A stretch of DNA of 64,000 nt from positions 62,001-126,000 of the forward strand of contig PNMQ01000008.1 in assembly GCA_013823725.1 (NCBI GenBank), read 5' to 3'. A program made the position numbers and the translations under genes. A model generated the notes under the pieces. It was not told the DNA's origin. It searched no databases and saw only the letters and a program-made list of their open reading frames with translations. Position 1 is the first letter of the stretch, and the number at the start of each line of letters is the position of its first letter. Positions 44,979-53,261 of this stretch are shown piece by piece. This DNA comes from Candidatus Pelagibacter sp. GTDB lineage: Bacteria; Pseudomonadota; Alphaproteobacteria; Paracaedibacterales; CAIOTO01.

Positions 44979-45905
44979 ATGATCGACATCTATGCATTTT
45001 ACCAATTCATCCAAATCAACGACTGTCAAAAAATAAAAGACAACTTTCAAAGCAAAGCAGATGAATTAGGACTAAAAGGCATCTTCCTGATTGCTCCAGA
45101 AGGGATTAATGCAACAGTGTCTGGATCATCAGATCATATGAAAAATTTCATTCAACACATTGAAGAGACTTTAGAAATAAAAAAAATAGATTATAAAATT
45201 TCGCACCATTCTGAACATCCTTTTCACAGAATGAAAGTAAAAATCAAAAAAGAAATTATCACATTTAAACAAGATCATATCAGGCCTGATAAAATTGTTG
45301 GTGAATACCTTAATACACAAGAATGGAACAATCTACTCAATGACCCTAATACAATCATTGTTGACACGCGCAATGATTATGAATATGAATTAGGTACATT
45401 TAAAAATGCCCTTAATCCAAAAACAAAGAAATTTACAGAATTTGCCAATTATGTTGATACCGCACTATCTGAATTTAAAGACAAAAAAATCGCAACATTT
45501 TGCACAGGTGGTGTTCGTTGTGAAAAAGCAACATCCTTTATGATCGACAGAGGATTTCAAAATGTTTACCACCTTAAAGGTGGGATCTTAAAATATTTAG
45601 AAGAAGTAGATCCTGCTGAAAACTTGTGGGAAGGCGAATGCTTTGTTTTTGATCAACGCGTTGGTGTGCACGAAAAAGTTGAAGTTTCAGACTGTATTTT
45701 GTGCCATGGCTGTAGACACACTCTTAAAATTTCAGACACAGAGTCAGAATTTTACGAACAAGGTGTTAGCTGTCATCATTGTCATGCAGATCTTACACCT
45801 GAAAAAATCAAAAGCAGAAGAGACAGGCAAAAACAAATAAATCTTGCAGCAAGCAGAAATACGCAGCACCTTGGTATCCCTCACCAACATCATAAAAATA
45901 TTTAA
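44979..45905 (+). CDS. trhO: tRNA uridine(34) hydroxylase, rhodanese-related
   Basis: A 308-residue TrhO/YceA protein that makes 5-hydroxyuridine at tRNA position 34. The N-terminal domain has GLKGIFLIAPEGINATVSGS near residue 30. The rhodanese domain has VDTRNDYEYELGTFKNALNP near 128 and the active-site loop ATFCTGGVRCEKATSFM near 173. The C-terminal zinc-finger-like part has CILCHGCRHTL and CHHCHADLTPE. Length and order fit the family. It probably has its own promoter; the 172 bp before it show nothing else. Confidence 0.95.
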   Translation: MIDIYAFYQFIQINDCQKIKDNFQSKADELGLKGIFLIAPEGINATVSGSSDHMKNFIQHIEETLEIKKIDYKISHHSEHPFHRMKVKIKKEIITFKQDHIRPDKIVGEYLNTQEWNNLLNDPNTIIVDTRNDYEYELGTFKNALNPKTKKFTEFANYVDTALSEFKDKKIATFCTGGVRCEKATSFMIDRGFQNVYHLKGGILKYLEEVDPAENLWEGECFVFDQRVGVHEKVEVSDCILCHGCRHTLKISDTESEFYEQGVSCHHCHADLTPEKIKSRRDRQKQINLAASRNTQHLGIPHQHHKNI

Positions 45906-45922
45906 ATCTAAGTGCACATTTT

Positions 45923-45957
45923 AAAGCTTAATTTTAAACTTTTATAAATTGAGCTTT
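45923..45957. other. Imperfect hairpin downstream of trhO
   Basis: AAAGCTTAATTT and AAATTGAGCTTT pair with one mismatch around an 11-base loop, 17 bp after the trhO stop. No strong T-run follows. It is a weak terminator candidate ahead of the rpsA promoter. Confidence 0.35.
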
Positions 45958-45992
45958 GATTTCAAATATAAATCTGGATTTTTAAAATAGCT

Positions 45993-46021
45993 TTGATTTT
46001 AGGACAAAAAATCTGTATAAT
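45993..46021 (+). promoter_or_regulatory. Sigma-70 promoter of rpsA
   Basis: TTGATT and TATAAT are separated by exactly 17 bp. They lie about 70 bp before the rpsA ATG, giving a leader of about 60 bases with an AGGA ribosome site. It is the clearest vegetative promoter in the window. Confidence 0.75.
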
Positions 46022-46090
46022 AGAAAAATATGTTAACTTTAACCGTTTTAGAGTGTACTACACTCCAAAATATACCATACAGGATCTTAC

Positions 46091-47800
46091 ATGAACCAAC
46101 TCACAAACTCCCTTCTTAACACAACATCTACAGAATCATTTTCCTCTCTTCTCGAAGAGTTCATGGGCGATAGCGTTTCCCTAGAAGGAAAAATTGTAAA
46201 AGGAACAGTTGTATCTATCTACAATAACTTTGCAGTTCTTGATGTTGGAATGAAATCAGAAGGTCGCGTACCGCTTAAAGAATTAAGCCCCAGAGGCATA
46301 GAATCTGATGTTAAGATTGGTGATCAGATCGATGTGTATATTGAACGCCTAGAAGATAAAAACGGCGAAGCTGTTCTCAGCGTTGAAAAAGCAAAACGTG
46401 AAGCTGCTTGGATGGAACTTGAAACTGCTCAAAAAGAGGGAACTCTTATCAACGGTATTATCTTTGGAAAAGTTAAAGGTGGTTTTGCTGTTGACCTTAA
46501 TGGCGCCATTGCTTTCTTACCAGGAAGCCAAGTAGATATTCGCCCTATCCGCGATATAACTCCTTTAATGAACATTGCTCAGCCTTTTAAACTTTTAAAA
46601 ATGGATAAGCAACGCAGCAATATCGTTGTTTCACGTCGTGCAGTTCTTGAAGAGACACGTGCTGAGGCACGCACCGAAATCGTTTCTCAACTTGAAGAAA
46701 ATCAAGTAATGGAAGGTATGGTCAAAAATATCACAGATTATGGTGCCTTTATCGATCTTGGTGGTGTAGACGGCTTGTTACACGTAACCGATATTTCTTG
46801 GAGAAGAATTAATCACCCAGGTGATGTTCTAAAAGTTGGCGATTCTGTAAAAGTTGTAATCATTCGTTTCAACAAAGAAACACAACGTATTAGCCTTGGC
46901 ATGAAACAACTTGAAGAAGATCCATGGAAAGGCAAAGAAGACCTTTTCCAAATAGGTTCTAAACTAAAAGGAACAATTACAAGCATTACTGATTACGGTG
47001 CTTTCGTTGAGCTTCAAGGAAATGTTGAAGGTCTTATTTATGTTACAGAAATGAGCTGGATTAAGAAAAATGTGCATCCAAGTAAAATTGTAGAAGTTGG
47101 TCAAGAAGTTGATGTTGTAATTTTAGAAGTTGATTCAACAAAACGTCGTATCAGCCTAGGCCTAAAACAATGCACAGAAAATCCTTGGAAAGAATTTTTG
47201 GATAAGCACCCTGTAGGCAGTGTAATTGAAGGTTCCATTAAAAATATTACTGAATTTGGTTTGTTCGTAGGTGTTACAGACATGCTAGATGGTATGATTC
47301 ACCTTTCGGATTTAGCATGGGATTCTAATACAGATGATCTTATCAAACAATTCAGCAAAGGAATGAACATTCAAGTAAAAGTTCTTGACGTTGATCCTGA
47401 TAAAGAAAGAATCAGCTTAGGAATCAAACAGCTTACAGAAAACAAATTTGATAAAGCTGACCAAAACTTTAAAAAAGGTGATTCCGTCACAGGAACTGTT
47501 TCTGTGATTGGCGATAAATTTATCGAAGTATCACTTGAAGACGGTATTGTTGGTATTATCAAAAAAGCTGACCTATCACGTGACAGAGACTTACAACGTC
47601 CAGATAGATTTGCTGTTGGTGAAAAAGTTGATTCAAAAGTTTTGAACCTTGATAAATCTTCAAACAAAGTAAACCTATCCATTAAAGCTCTTGAAGTTGA
47701 AGAAGAAAAGAAAGTACTTGCAGAATACGGTTCATCCGATAGTGGTGCAAGCCTTGGAGATATTCTTGGAGCAGCAATGAAAAAGAAAAGCGACCAGTAG
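46091..47800 (+). CDS. rpsA: 30S ribosomal protein S1
   Basis: A 569-residue protein of six S1 (OB-fold) RNA-binding domains. Repeated marks are VEGLIYVTEMSW, VDGLLHVTDISW, LDGMIHLSDLAW, each followed by KRISLGLKQ-type strands with ENPWKEF spacers. It binds mRNA and helps unfold it for initiation. The length is normal for proteobacteria. It is followed within 50 bp by a terminator. cmk, its usual upstream partner in many proteobacteria, is absent; trhO stands in that position. The promoter at 45993 is well formed. Confidence 0.97.
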   Translation: MNQLTNSLLNTTSTESFSSLLEEFMGDSVSLEGKIVKGTVVSIYNNFAVLDVGMKSEGRVPLKELSPRGIESDVKIGDQIDVYIERLEDKNGEAVLSVEKAKREAAWMELETAQKEGTLINGIIFGKVKGGFAVDLNGAIAFLPGSQVDIRPIRDITPLMNIAQPFKLLKMDKQRSNIVVSRRAVLEETRAEARTEIVSQLEENQVMEGMVKNITDYGAFIDLGGVDGLLHVTDISWRRINHPGDVLKVGDSVKVVIIRFNKETQRISLGMKQLEEDPWKGKEDLFQIGSKLKGTITSITDYGAFVELQGNVEGLIYVTEMSWIKKNVHPSKIVEVGQEVDVVILEVDSTKRRISLGLKQCTENPWKEFLDKHPVGSVIEGSIKNITEFGLFVGVTDMLDGMIHLSDLAWDSNTDDLIKQFSKGMNIQVKVLDVDPDKERISLGIKQLTENKFDKADQNFKKGDSVTGTVSVIGDKFIEVSLEDGIVGIIKKADLSRDRDLQRPDRFAVGEKVDSKVLNLDKSSNKVNLSIKALEVEEEKKVLAEYGSSDSGASLGDILGAAMKKKSDQ

Positions 47801-47847
47801 TTTTTCTAATCATTTTTAAAAGATTGATTTTTACTTCAAAATCTTTA

Positions 47848-47874
47848 GAATGGGCCTTACAAGGCCCATTTTTC
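47848..47874 (+). terminator. Terminator of rpsA
   Basis: AATGGGCCTT pairs with AAGGCCCATT across a two-base loop and is followed by TTT. It lies 48 bp after the rpsA stop and only 12 bp before the next ATG. Confidence 0.8.
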
Positions 47875-47885
47875 ATAAGTAAGTT

Positions 47886-48320
47886 ATGACATTCAATTCT
47901 GAATCACTAAGATTATTACCACTTTTAATGTACATATTACTCTCTACACACAATAATTGCATAGCAGGCGACAATTATGGTTTTTATGCAAATTTAGAAG
48001 ATAATGAAGTCATAGAAAAACCATTTGAGTTTAAACCAGAACATTTGGAACAAAATTCCATTTATCAAATACAAAAAGATGGAGAGGTTCTTCACAAAAC
48101 AGCACTTTCTTCAAAAAAGTCGAGATACCCTTCTTTTATAGTAATTGAAAAAAAGCAAGAAACAGATACAAATACTGCACAACACGAAAATGACGACAGT
48201 ATATATGTTGATATCAGCAAAAGAAGGTCCGTTGAAGAGCTATTTCCACAAAAGAAACATAAAAAAAGAAGGCTTTCAGTAATGAATTTTATAAGCAATT
48301 TTCTATTTCAGACAAATTAA
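47886..48320 (+). CDS. Short exported protein of unknown function
   Basis: 144 residues. An N-terminal signal peptide (MTFNSESLRLLPLLMYILLSTHNNCIAG, cut near residue 28). The mature part is polar, rich in Lys, Glu and Asp, with a strongly basic end (FPQKKHKKRRLSVMNFISNFLFQ) that returns to a short hydrophobic tail. No motif recognised. The ATG lies 12 bp after the rpsA terminator, so its transcript must either read through it or begin inside it. It precedes rsmI by 13 bp and may be cotranscribed with it. Confidence 0.6.
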   Translation: MTFNSESLRLLPLLMYILLSTHNNCIAGDNYGFYANLEDNEVIEKPFEFKPEHLEQNSIYQIQKDGEVLHKTALSSKKSRYPSFIVIEKKQETDTNTAQHENDDSIYVDISKRRSVEELFPQKKHKKRRLSVMNFISNFLFQTN

Positions 48321-48333
48321 CAGTAAATAAAAT

Positions 48334-49170
48334 ATGAAATCTCAACTACTAAGATCTGGGCTATATTGCATAGCAACACCCATTGGGAATCTTAAAGATA
48401 TTACTATTAGGGCTCTTGAAACACTTCAAAGTGTCGATTACGTTGTTTGTGAAGATACACGAGTCACAGCAAAATTAATGAATCACTATGGGATAAAAAA
48501 AAGGCTTGTAGTTTACAATGACCATTCCTCTGAAGTTGACCGTCAAAAAATAATTAATGATATCAAAGCAGGTTCCAGCATAGGCTTAGTAAGTGACGCA
48601 GGAACCCCATTAATTAATGATCCTGGCGTCAAATTACTAAGAGAATGCCATAAACACAATTGCTATATCACAACTTTACCAGGGGCATCTGCTGTCACAT
48701 CTGGACTGATATTGTCAGGCTTAGCCAGTCATCAGTTCTCATTTCTGGGTTTTTTTGATCCTAAAGCATATGAAGAAATAAGATATAGACCTGGGACTCT
48801 CATTTTTTTTGAATCTCCTCACAGGCTGATACAAACGTTAGAATTCTTTAAAAAAATTGAAGAAAATAGATCTATTTCTGTTGTGCGTGAAATATCTAAA
48901 ATGTATGAAGAAATACAATCTGGAAATGCGGAAACCCTTCTTAGCCATTATACGAAGAAACCACCTAAAGGTGAGATTGTTATTGTTCTTGGAGACTTGC
49001 CACACACCAAATTATCAGACAAAAACATCCGCAATATCATCGACACGTGCCTACAATCTATGTCTGCAAAAGAAACAACGGAATACATAAAACTGATGCA
49101 TAAAGATCTTCCAAAGAAAAAAATATATAACATGGTACTGGATGCTTTGGACAAACACGTTGTAGAATGA
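48334..49170 (+). CDS. rsmI: 16S rRNA (cytidine-1402-2'-O)-methyltransferase
   Basis: A 278-residue SAM-dependent tetrapyrrole-methylase-fold enzyme. Markers are LYCIATPIGNLKDITIRAL at the N-terminus, VCEDTRVTAKLMNHYGI near residue 38, LVSDAGTPLINDPG near 88, TLPGASAVTSGLILSG near 112, and FESPHRLIQTL near 152. It modifies C1402 of 16S rRNA in the P-site. It lies 15 bp before the outermost possible infC start. Normal length. Confidence 0.96.
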   Translation: MKSQLLRSGLYCIATPIGNLKDITIRALETLQSVDYVVCEDTRVTAKLMNHYGIKKRLVVYNDHSSEVDRQKIINDIKAGSSIGLVSDAGTPLINDPGVKLLRECHKHNCYITTLPGASAVTSGLILSGLASHQFSFLGFFDPKAYEEIRYRPGTLIFFESPHRLIQTLEFFKKIEENRSISVVREISKMYEEIQSGNAETLLSHYTKKPPKGEIVIVLGDLPHTKLSDKNIRNIIDTCLQSMSAKETTEYIKLMHKDLPKKKIYNMVLDALDKHVVE

Positions 49171-49254
49171 CACTAAAAAATAACATTGACTTCTCGACAT
49201 ACTGCAAAGATTCTGATATTATTTAAGGAAAATGTATATTTTGGAGTTACTACA

Positions 49255-49812
49255 ATAGTTCGAAACGTGAATGATATTAACAACATGAAGGACCATAAAA
49301 ACAATGATGGGCCTGCCATTAACGAAGAAATCAAAGCAGCAAAAGTTAGGCTAATTGGCCCTGATGGTGAAATGATTGGTGTTCTTGACAAAAAAGATGC
49401 TATACAAAAAGCGTACGAATTTGGGCTTGATCTTGTAGAAATTTCTCCTAATGCAGAACCTCCTGTTTGTAAAATTCTAGATAATGGAAAATACAAATAT
49501 GAATTGCAAAAGAAGAAAAATGAAGCAAAAAAGAAGCAAAAAATTGTTGAGCTTAAAGAGCTTCAAGTAGGACCACTAATCAGCATTAATGACTTTGAAG
49601 TAAAAAGAAGAGCAGCTGAAAAGTTTTTAGGTGAAGGCAATAAAGTAAAAGTTGTGATGCGATTTAAAGGACGACAAATGAGCCACCCTGAAATTGGAAT
49701 GGCTGTAATTGACCGCTTTAAAAACGCATTAGTTGATCACGCAAAAATAGAAACTTCCCCAAAATTAGAAGGCAAACAGATTCTAATGATTCTTGGACCT
49801 AAAACCAGCTAA
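49255..49812 (+). CDS. infC: Translation initiation factor IF-3
   Basis: IF-3 with N-terminal INEEIKAAKVRLIGPDGEMIGVLDKKDAIQKAYEFGLDLVEISP and the C-terminal domain KELQVGPLISINDFEVKRRAAEKFLGEGNKVKVVMRFKGRQ. The family core is complete. Start choice: the only good ribosome site, GGAG at 49243-49246, lies eight bases before an in-frame AUA (49255-49257). GUG at 49267 and AUG at 49285 lack one. Rare AUU-type starts are known for infC, where IF-3 represses its own translation, so an AUA start is credible but unproven. The protein is 174-186 residues depending on the start. Confidence 0.93.
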   Translation: MVRNVNDINNMKDHKNNDGPAINEEIKAAKVRLIGPDGEMIGVLDKKDAIQKAYEFGLDLVEISPNAEPPVCKILDNGKYKYELQKKKNEAKKKQKIVELKELQVGPLISINDFEVKRRAAEKFLGEGNKVKVVMRFKGRQMSHPEIGMAVIDRFKNALVDHAKIETSPKLEGKQILMILGPKTS

Positions 49813-49822
49813 AGGATATACA

Positions 49823-50125
49823 ATGTACAACGTAATGCTTATAACACTATTGATCGTTACTACGCTGATGATCATTATCATTCTTTTCCAAAAAACGGAT
49901 GGGAACAGCTCTGTGCTTGGATCAAGCGGATCCAGTGGAATGTTTTCAGCACGAGGAACAGCTAACTTATTGACGCGTATTACATCTGTTCTTGCGACAA
50001 TATTCTTGTCACTTTGTGTGTTAATGATGTGGCATTCAGCACATTATTCTGCAAAACCAAAAAAACTTTTTGAGCAAACCTCTGAAAAAGCACAGCAAAA
50101 AACAAACGATCAAACAAAAAAATAA
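49823..50125 (+). CDS. secG: Protein translocase subunit SecG
   Basis: A 100-residue protein with two membrane segments: VMLITLLIVTTLMIIIILFQ and LTRITSVLATIFLSLCVLMM, separated by the conserved cytoplasmic loop GSSGSSGMFSARGTANLL typical of SecG. The ATG at 49823 has AAAGGAT about eight bases ahead; a frame reaching ten codons up is spurious because it overlaps infC. It stimulates SecYEG translocation. The charged tail is short. The order secG then pyrG is common in alphaproteobacteria. It follows infC by 10 bp. Confidence 0.92.
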   Translation: MYNVMLITLLIVTTLMIIIILFQKTDGNSSVLGSSGSSGMFSARGTANLLTRITSVLATIFLSLCVLMMWHSAHYSAKPKKLFEQTSEKAQQKTNDQTKK

Positions 50126-50143
50126 ATCACTGGGGTTTTAAAA

Positions 50144-51781
50144 TTGGATCATTCTCTTTCAACATCTGAATCAAAATTTATATTCATTACAGGAGGAGTC
50201 AGCTCTTCTTTAGGAAAAGGACTTTCTGCAGCATCTTTAGGTGCCCTACTTCAATGCAGAGGATACAGTGTTCGTATTAGAAAGTTAGATCCCTATTTAA
50301 ATATAGATCCTGGCACATTAAGCCCTTACCAACATGGTGAAGTTTTTGTAACCGATGATGGAACAGAAGCTGATCTTGATTTGGGGCACTACGAAAGATT
50401 TACAGGCGTTAATGCAAAAGGTTCTGATTATTGTACAACAGGTAAAATTTACTCCACAGTTTTGTCTAGAGAAAGACGTGGTGATTATTTAGGCGCAACC
50501 GTACAGGTTATTCCACACATCACAGATCAGATGAAAGCATTTATTCTTAATGAAACAGATGATGTTGATTTTGTGATTTGTGAAATTGGAGGAACAGTAG
50601 GTGACATAGAAGGATTACCCTATCTTGAAGCTATTAGACAGCTTAAAAATGATTTAGGCCAAGAACGTGTAATGTTTATCCATTTAACTCTTCTTCCCTA
50701 TGTTTCCACTGCTGGCGAATTAAAAACAAAGCCAACTCAACACTCTGTTAAAGAGCTACTGAGATCAGGTATTCAGGCAGATCTACTATTATGTCGATCC
50801 GACCGACCAATCCCCGTTGATGCCAAAAAGAAGTTAGCACAATTTTGCAATGTTCCTCCACAAAGGGTTATTGCAGCTCTTGACGCTGATAATATCTACA
50901 AAGTCCCACTGCAATACCACGCAGAAGGATTTGATGAACAAATTTGCAAATATTTCAGAATACCTACTGAAAAATTAGACCTATCTGTTTGGGAAGATAT
51001 TGTTAAAAAAATTGATGCGAATAAAAATTCTATCACCATTGGTATTGTTGGAAAATACGTACAACTACCAGATGCCTATAAATCAATTTTTCAAGCTTTG
51101 CAACATTCTGGATTTGTAAACAATCTCAATATTGACGTGAAACTCATCGATTCAGAAGATGAAATAAACTGTATTCAGGAAATTGCCCTTTGTGATGGAG
51201 TTATTGTTGCTGGAGGATTTGGTTCTCGTGGCATTCAAGGTAAAATTGATGCTATCCAATATTTAAGAGAACAAAAAATTCCAACTTTGGGTATTTGTCT
51301 TGGTATGCAGCTTAGTATTATTGAAGCATGTCGGAACCTTTTAGGTATTAAAGATGCCTCTAGCACAGAGTTTGGCCCCACCACCGAACCCGTTGTATGT
51401 CTGATGACAGAGTGGCTTAAAGAAAATAGCGTTGAAACACGTACAATAAACGAAGATCTTGGTGGAACAATGCGTCTAGGTGCCTATCCATGTTCTATCA
51501 AACAAGGAACACTTGCTGAAAAAATGTATGGCACGACAACCATTTCAGAAAGACATCGCCATCGATACGAAATTAACTTAAAATACAAAGATAAACTTAA
51601 AGAGCAAGGTCTTATATTTTCTGGGTTATCTCCAGATGGACAGTTGCCTGAAATTCTTGAATACACGGATCATCCATGGTTTATAGCTGTTCAGTTTCAC
51701 CCAGAATTAAAATCAAAACCCTTTGATCCTCACCCCTTATTTGTAGGCTTAACAAAGGCAGCTTACGAACATAAAAAATAA
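50144..51781 (+). CDS. pyrG: CTP synthase
   Basis: A 545-residue enzyme that aminates UTP to CTP with glutamine. The N-terminal synthetase domain has [22 protein letters not shown] near residue 12, [12 protein letters not shown] near 145, and [13 protein letters not shown] near 193. The C-terminal class I amidotransferase domain has [13 protein letters not shown] near 383 with the nucleophile Cys, and [15 protein letters not shown] near 520. The start is TTG at 50144, with GGGG eight bases upstream, chosen because the family motif begins a few residues in. It follows secG by 18 bp. Confidence 0.97.
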   Translation: MDHSLSTSESKFIFITGGVSSSLGKGLSAASLGALLQCRGYSVRIRKLDPYLNIDPGTLSPYQHGEVFVTDDGTEADLDLGHYERFTGVNAKGSDYCTTGKIYSTVLSRERRGDYLGATVQVIPHITDQMKAFILNETDDVDFVICEIGGTVGDIEGLPYLEAIRQLKNDLGQERVMFIHLTLLPYVSTAGELKTKPTQHSVKELLRSGIQADLLLCRSDRPIPVDAKKKLAQFCNVPPQRVIAALDADNIYKVPLQYHAEGFDEQICKYFRIPTEKLDLSVWEDIVKKIDANKNSITIGIVGKYVQLPDAYKSIFQALQHSGFVNNLNIDVKLIDSEDEINCIQEIALCDGVIVAGGFGSRGIQGKIDAIQYLREQKIPTLGICLGMQLSIIEACRNLLGIKDASSTEFGPTTEPVVCLMTEWLKENSVETRTINEDLGGTMRLGAYPCSIKQGTLAEKMYGTTTISERHRHRYEINLKYKDKLKEQGLIFSGLSPDGQLPEILEYTDHPWFIAVQFHPELKSKPFDPHPLFVGLTKAAYEHKK

Positions 51782-51916
51782 ATTTCGTTTATTTCTGTAA
51801 TGATTGATGTGTTACTGAATGTGAAAAAACAAGAAAAACCTTTTCTTTCACACAAAAGAAGTATAGAATATAGAAATTAGTATATGATTAAATTATTCCA
51901 TGTGTAAGGTTAAAGT

Positions 51917-52249
51917 ATGGCATTAAAAATTCGTTTAGCTCGCGGTGGTGCAAAAAAACGCCCATTTTATAAAATTGTAATCGCTGAAGCTACATCCCCA
52001 CGTGATGGTCGCTTTGTAGAACGCGTCGGTTCTTATAACCCTGTTCTAACAGCGGATCACCCAGAAAGAGTTGTATTAAACCAAGAAAGAATTCAATACT
52101 GGTTAGGTATTGGGGCTCTTCCAACAGATAGAGTTTCTTTATTCCTAACAAAAGCTGGTTTGGTTAAAGATGTTAAAAAATCTAATAACCCAACAAAGGC
52201 TCTACCTAAGAAAAAAGCTCAAGAAAGAATGAAAGCGGAACAAGCTTAA
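51917..52249 (+). CDS. rpsP: 30S ribosomal protein S16
   Basis: A 110-residue protein with the full S16 core: [60 protein letters not shown] follows. A basic C-terminal extension of about 30 residues is usual in alphaproteobacteria. AAGG precedes the ATG. The usual downstream partners rimM, trmD and rplS are absent; a strong terminator follows instead, so rpsP stands alone here. Confidence 0.98.
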   Translation: MALKIRLARGGAKKRPFYKIVIAEATSPRDGRFVERVGSYNPVLTADHPERVVLNQERIQYWLGIGALPTDRVSLFLTKAGLVKDVKKSNNPTKALPKKKAQERMKAEQA

Positions 52250-52269
52250 GCCTCTTTATTTCATTTCTC

Positions 52270-52308
52270 AAAAAGGATACTTGGCCTTAGCTCAAGTATC
52301 CTTTTTTT
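52270..52308 (+). terminator. Strong rho-independent terminator of rpsP
   Basis: AAAAAGGATACTTG pairs with CAAGTATCCTTTTT around a nine-base loop, with seven T at the end. It sits 20 bp after the rpsP stop codon. Confidence 0.93.
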
Positions 52309-52309
52309 A

Positions 52310-53139
52310 TATTCATCATAAATCTTTAAATTTTTTTTAAAATCTTCATACTATCTTTGTTTTCTCTATTCAAATCCTGAGTTCATACGCTTGATCCTTA
52401 AGCAAAAATATTTGAATATATCCCATAGACATCTCAACAAAATTTAGTGTTTAATTGTTCTGTATGAAAAGCTGTTTAAAAATAAATTGAAAGGCTCCAA
52501 CGATTTTTTTTCTGAGTATATTTTTCGATAAGATTAAATTTGAGGATTCAAGACTAAGCGTTCTGCGCATTTCAATGCGTCTACTGCTTATTCATTATGA
52601 ATGATTTGAATCATCTGTCACAACAACGCGGCAAAGCAATGTTAAACATAGAATGTTGAGATCAACGAGGAATTTAAAATCTCTGTATTCACAGATAAAA
52701 AAAGTTTTTTTTGTGTGTTCAATGTTAAATAATTAAGAATTTTTGATAACTTACGTTATTGACTTCACCTCATCCAAGATGCCTATGAAGCATACAAGTC
52801 TCTGAAATATCTTGTAGGTATATGAACTGAGATTATTACCTCGCATATTTTTTAAGGCTTATATTTCAATATTTGCAGTAGAATTAAAGATTTTTCTCGC
52901 AGTCTCTATGCTCTAAGACCAGCATATCGTAGCCATACAACTTAAATCCTATAAACCCTGTTGAATATTAAACCATCTCAAAGTTTTTCATAGATAGAAA
53001 AAGCTTCTAAAATTATTATACACATCTTCACAATAATATTTAAAATTCTATCGAAATATGAATCATTCATATTCATTGAGATTGTGAAAGATTATTTTTA
53101 ATAAATATGAAAAATCAAATATTATAAAAAGGAGGAAGA
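52310..53139. other. Long region without a recognisable gene
   Basis: About 830 bp lacking any frame longer than a few dozen codons on either strand. It holds small inverted repeats, such as CGCATTTCAATGCG at 52566-52579 and ATGATTTGAATCAT near 52610, and mixed-composition stretches less AT-rich than other spacers here. No tRNA, SRP, RNase P or tmRNA consensus was seen. It could be a decayed gene or carry a small RNA. I cannot say which. Confidence 0.5.
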
Positions 53140-53196
53140 ATGATTACTGTTAGAATAGTCCCTAAGCAAAAACATGTTAAACCATCATCAGAATGA
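53140..53196 (+). CDS. Possible 18-residue microprotein with an ideal ribosome site
   Basis: AAAAAGGAGG (53126-53135) lies four bases before an ATG at 53140 that opens MITVRIVPKQKHVKPSSE, then TGA. The Shine-Dalgarno match is the strongest in the window and is striking in an otherwise gene-free stretch. It may be a microprotein, a leader peptide, or the last trace of a decayed gene. No promoter is evident and no family is recognised. Confidence 0.35.
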   Translation: MITVRIVPKQKHVKPSSE

Positions 53197-53261
53197 AACT
53201 TCCTTTTATCTTTTTATATATTTATATCAAAAAAAAAAATTGTTAAGCTTTCAATTTTTAA

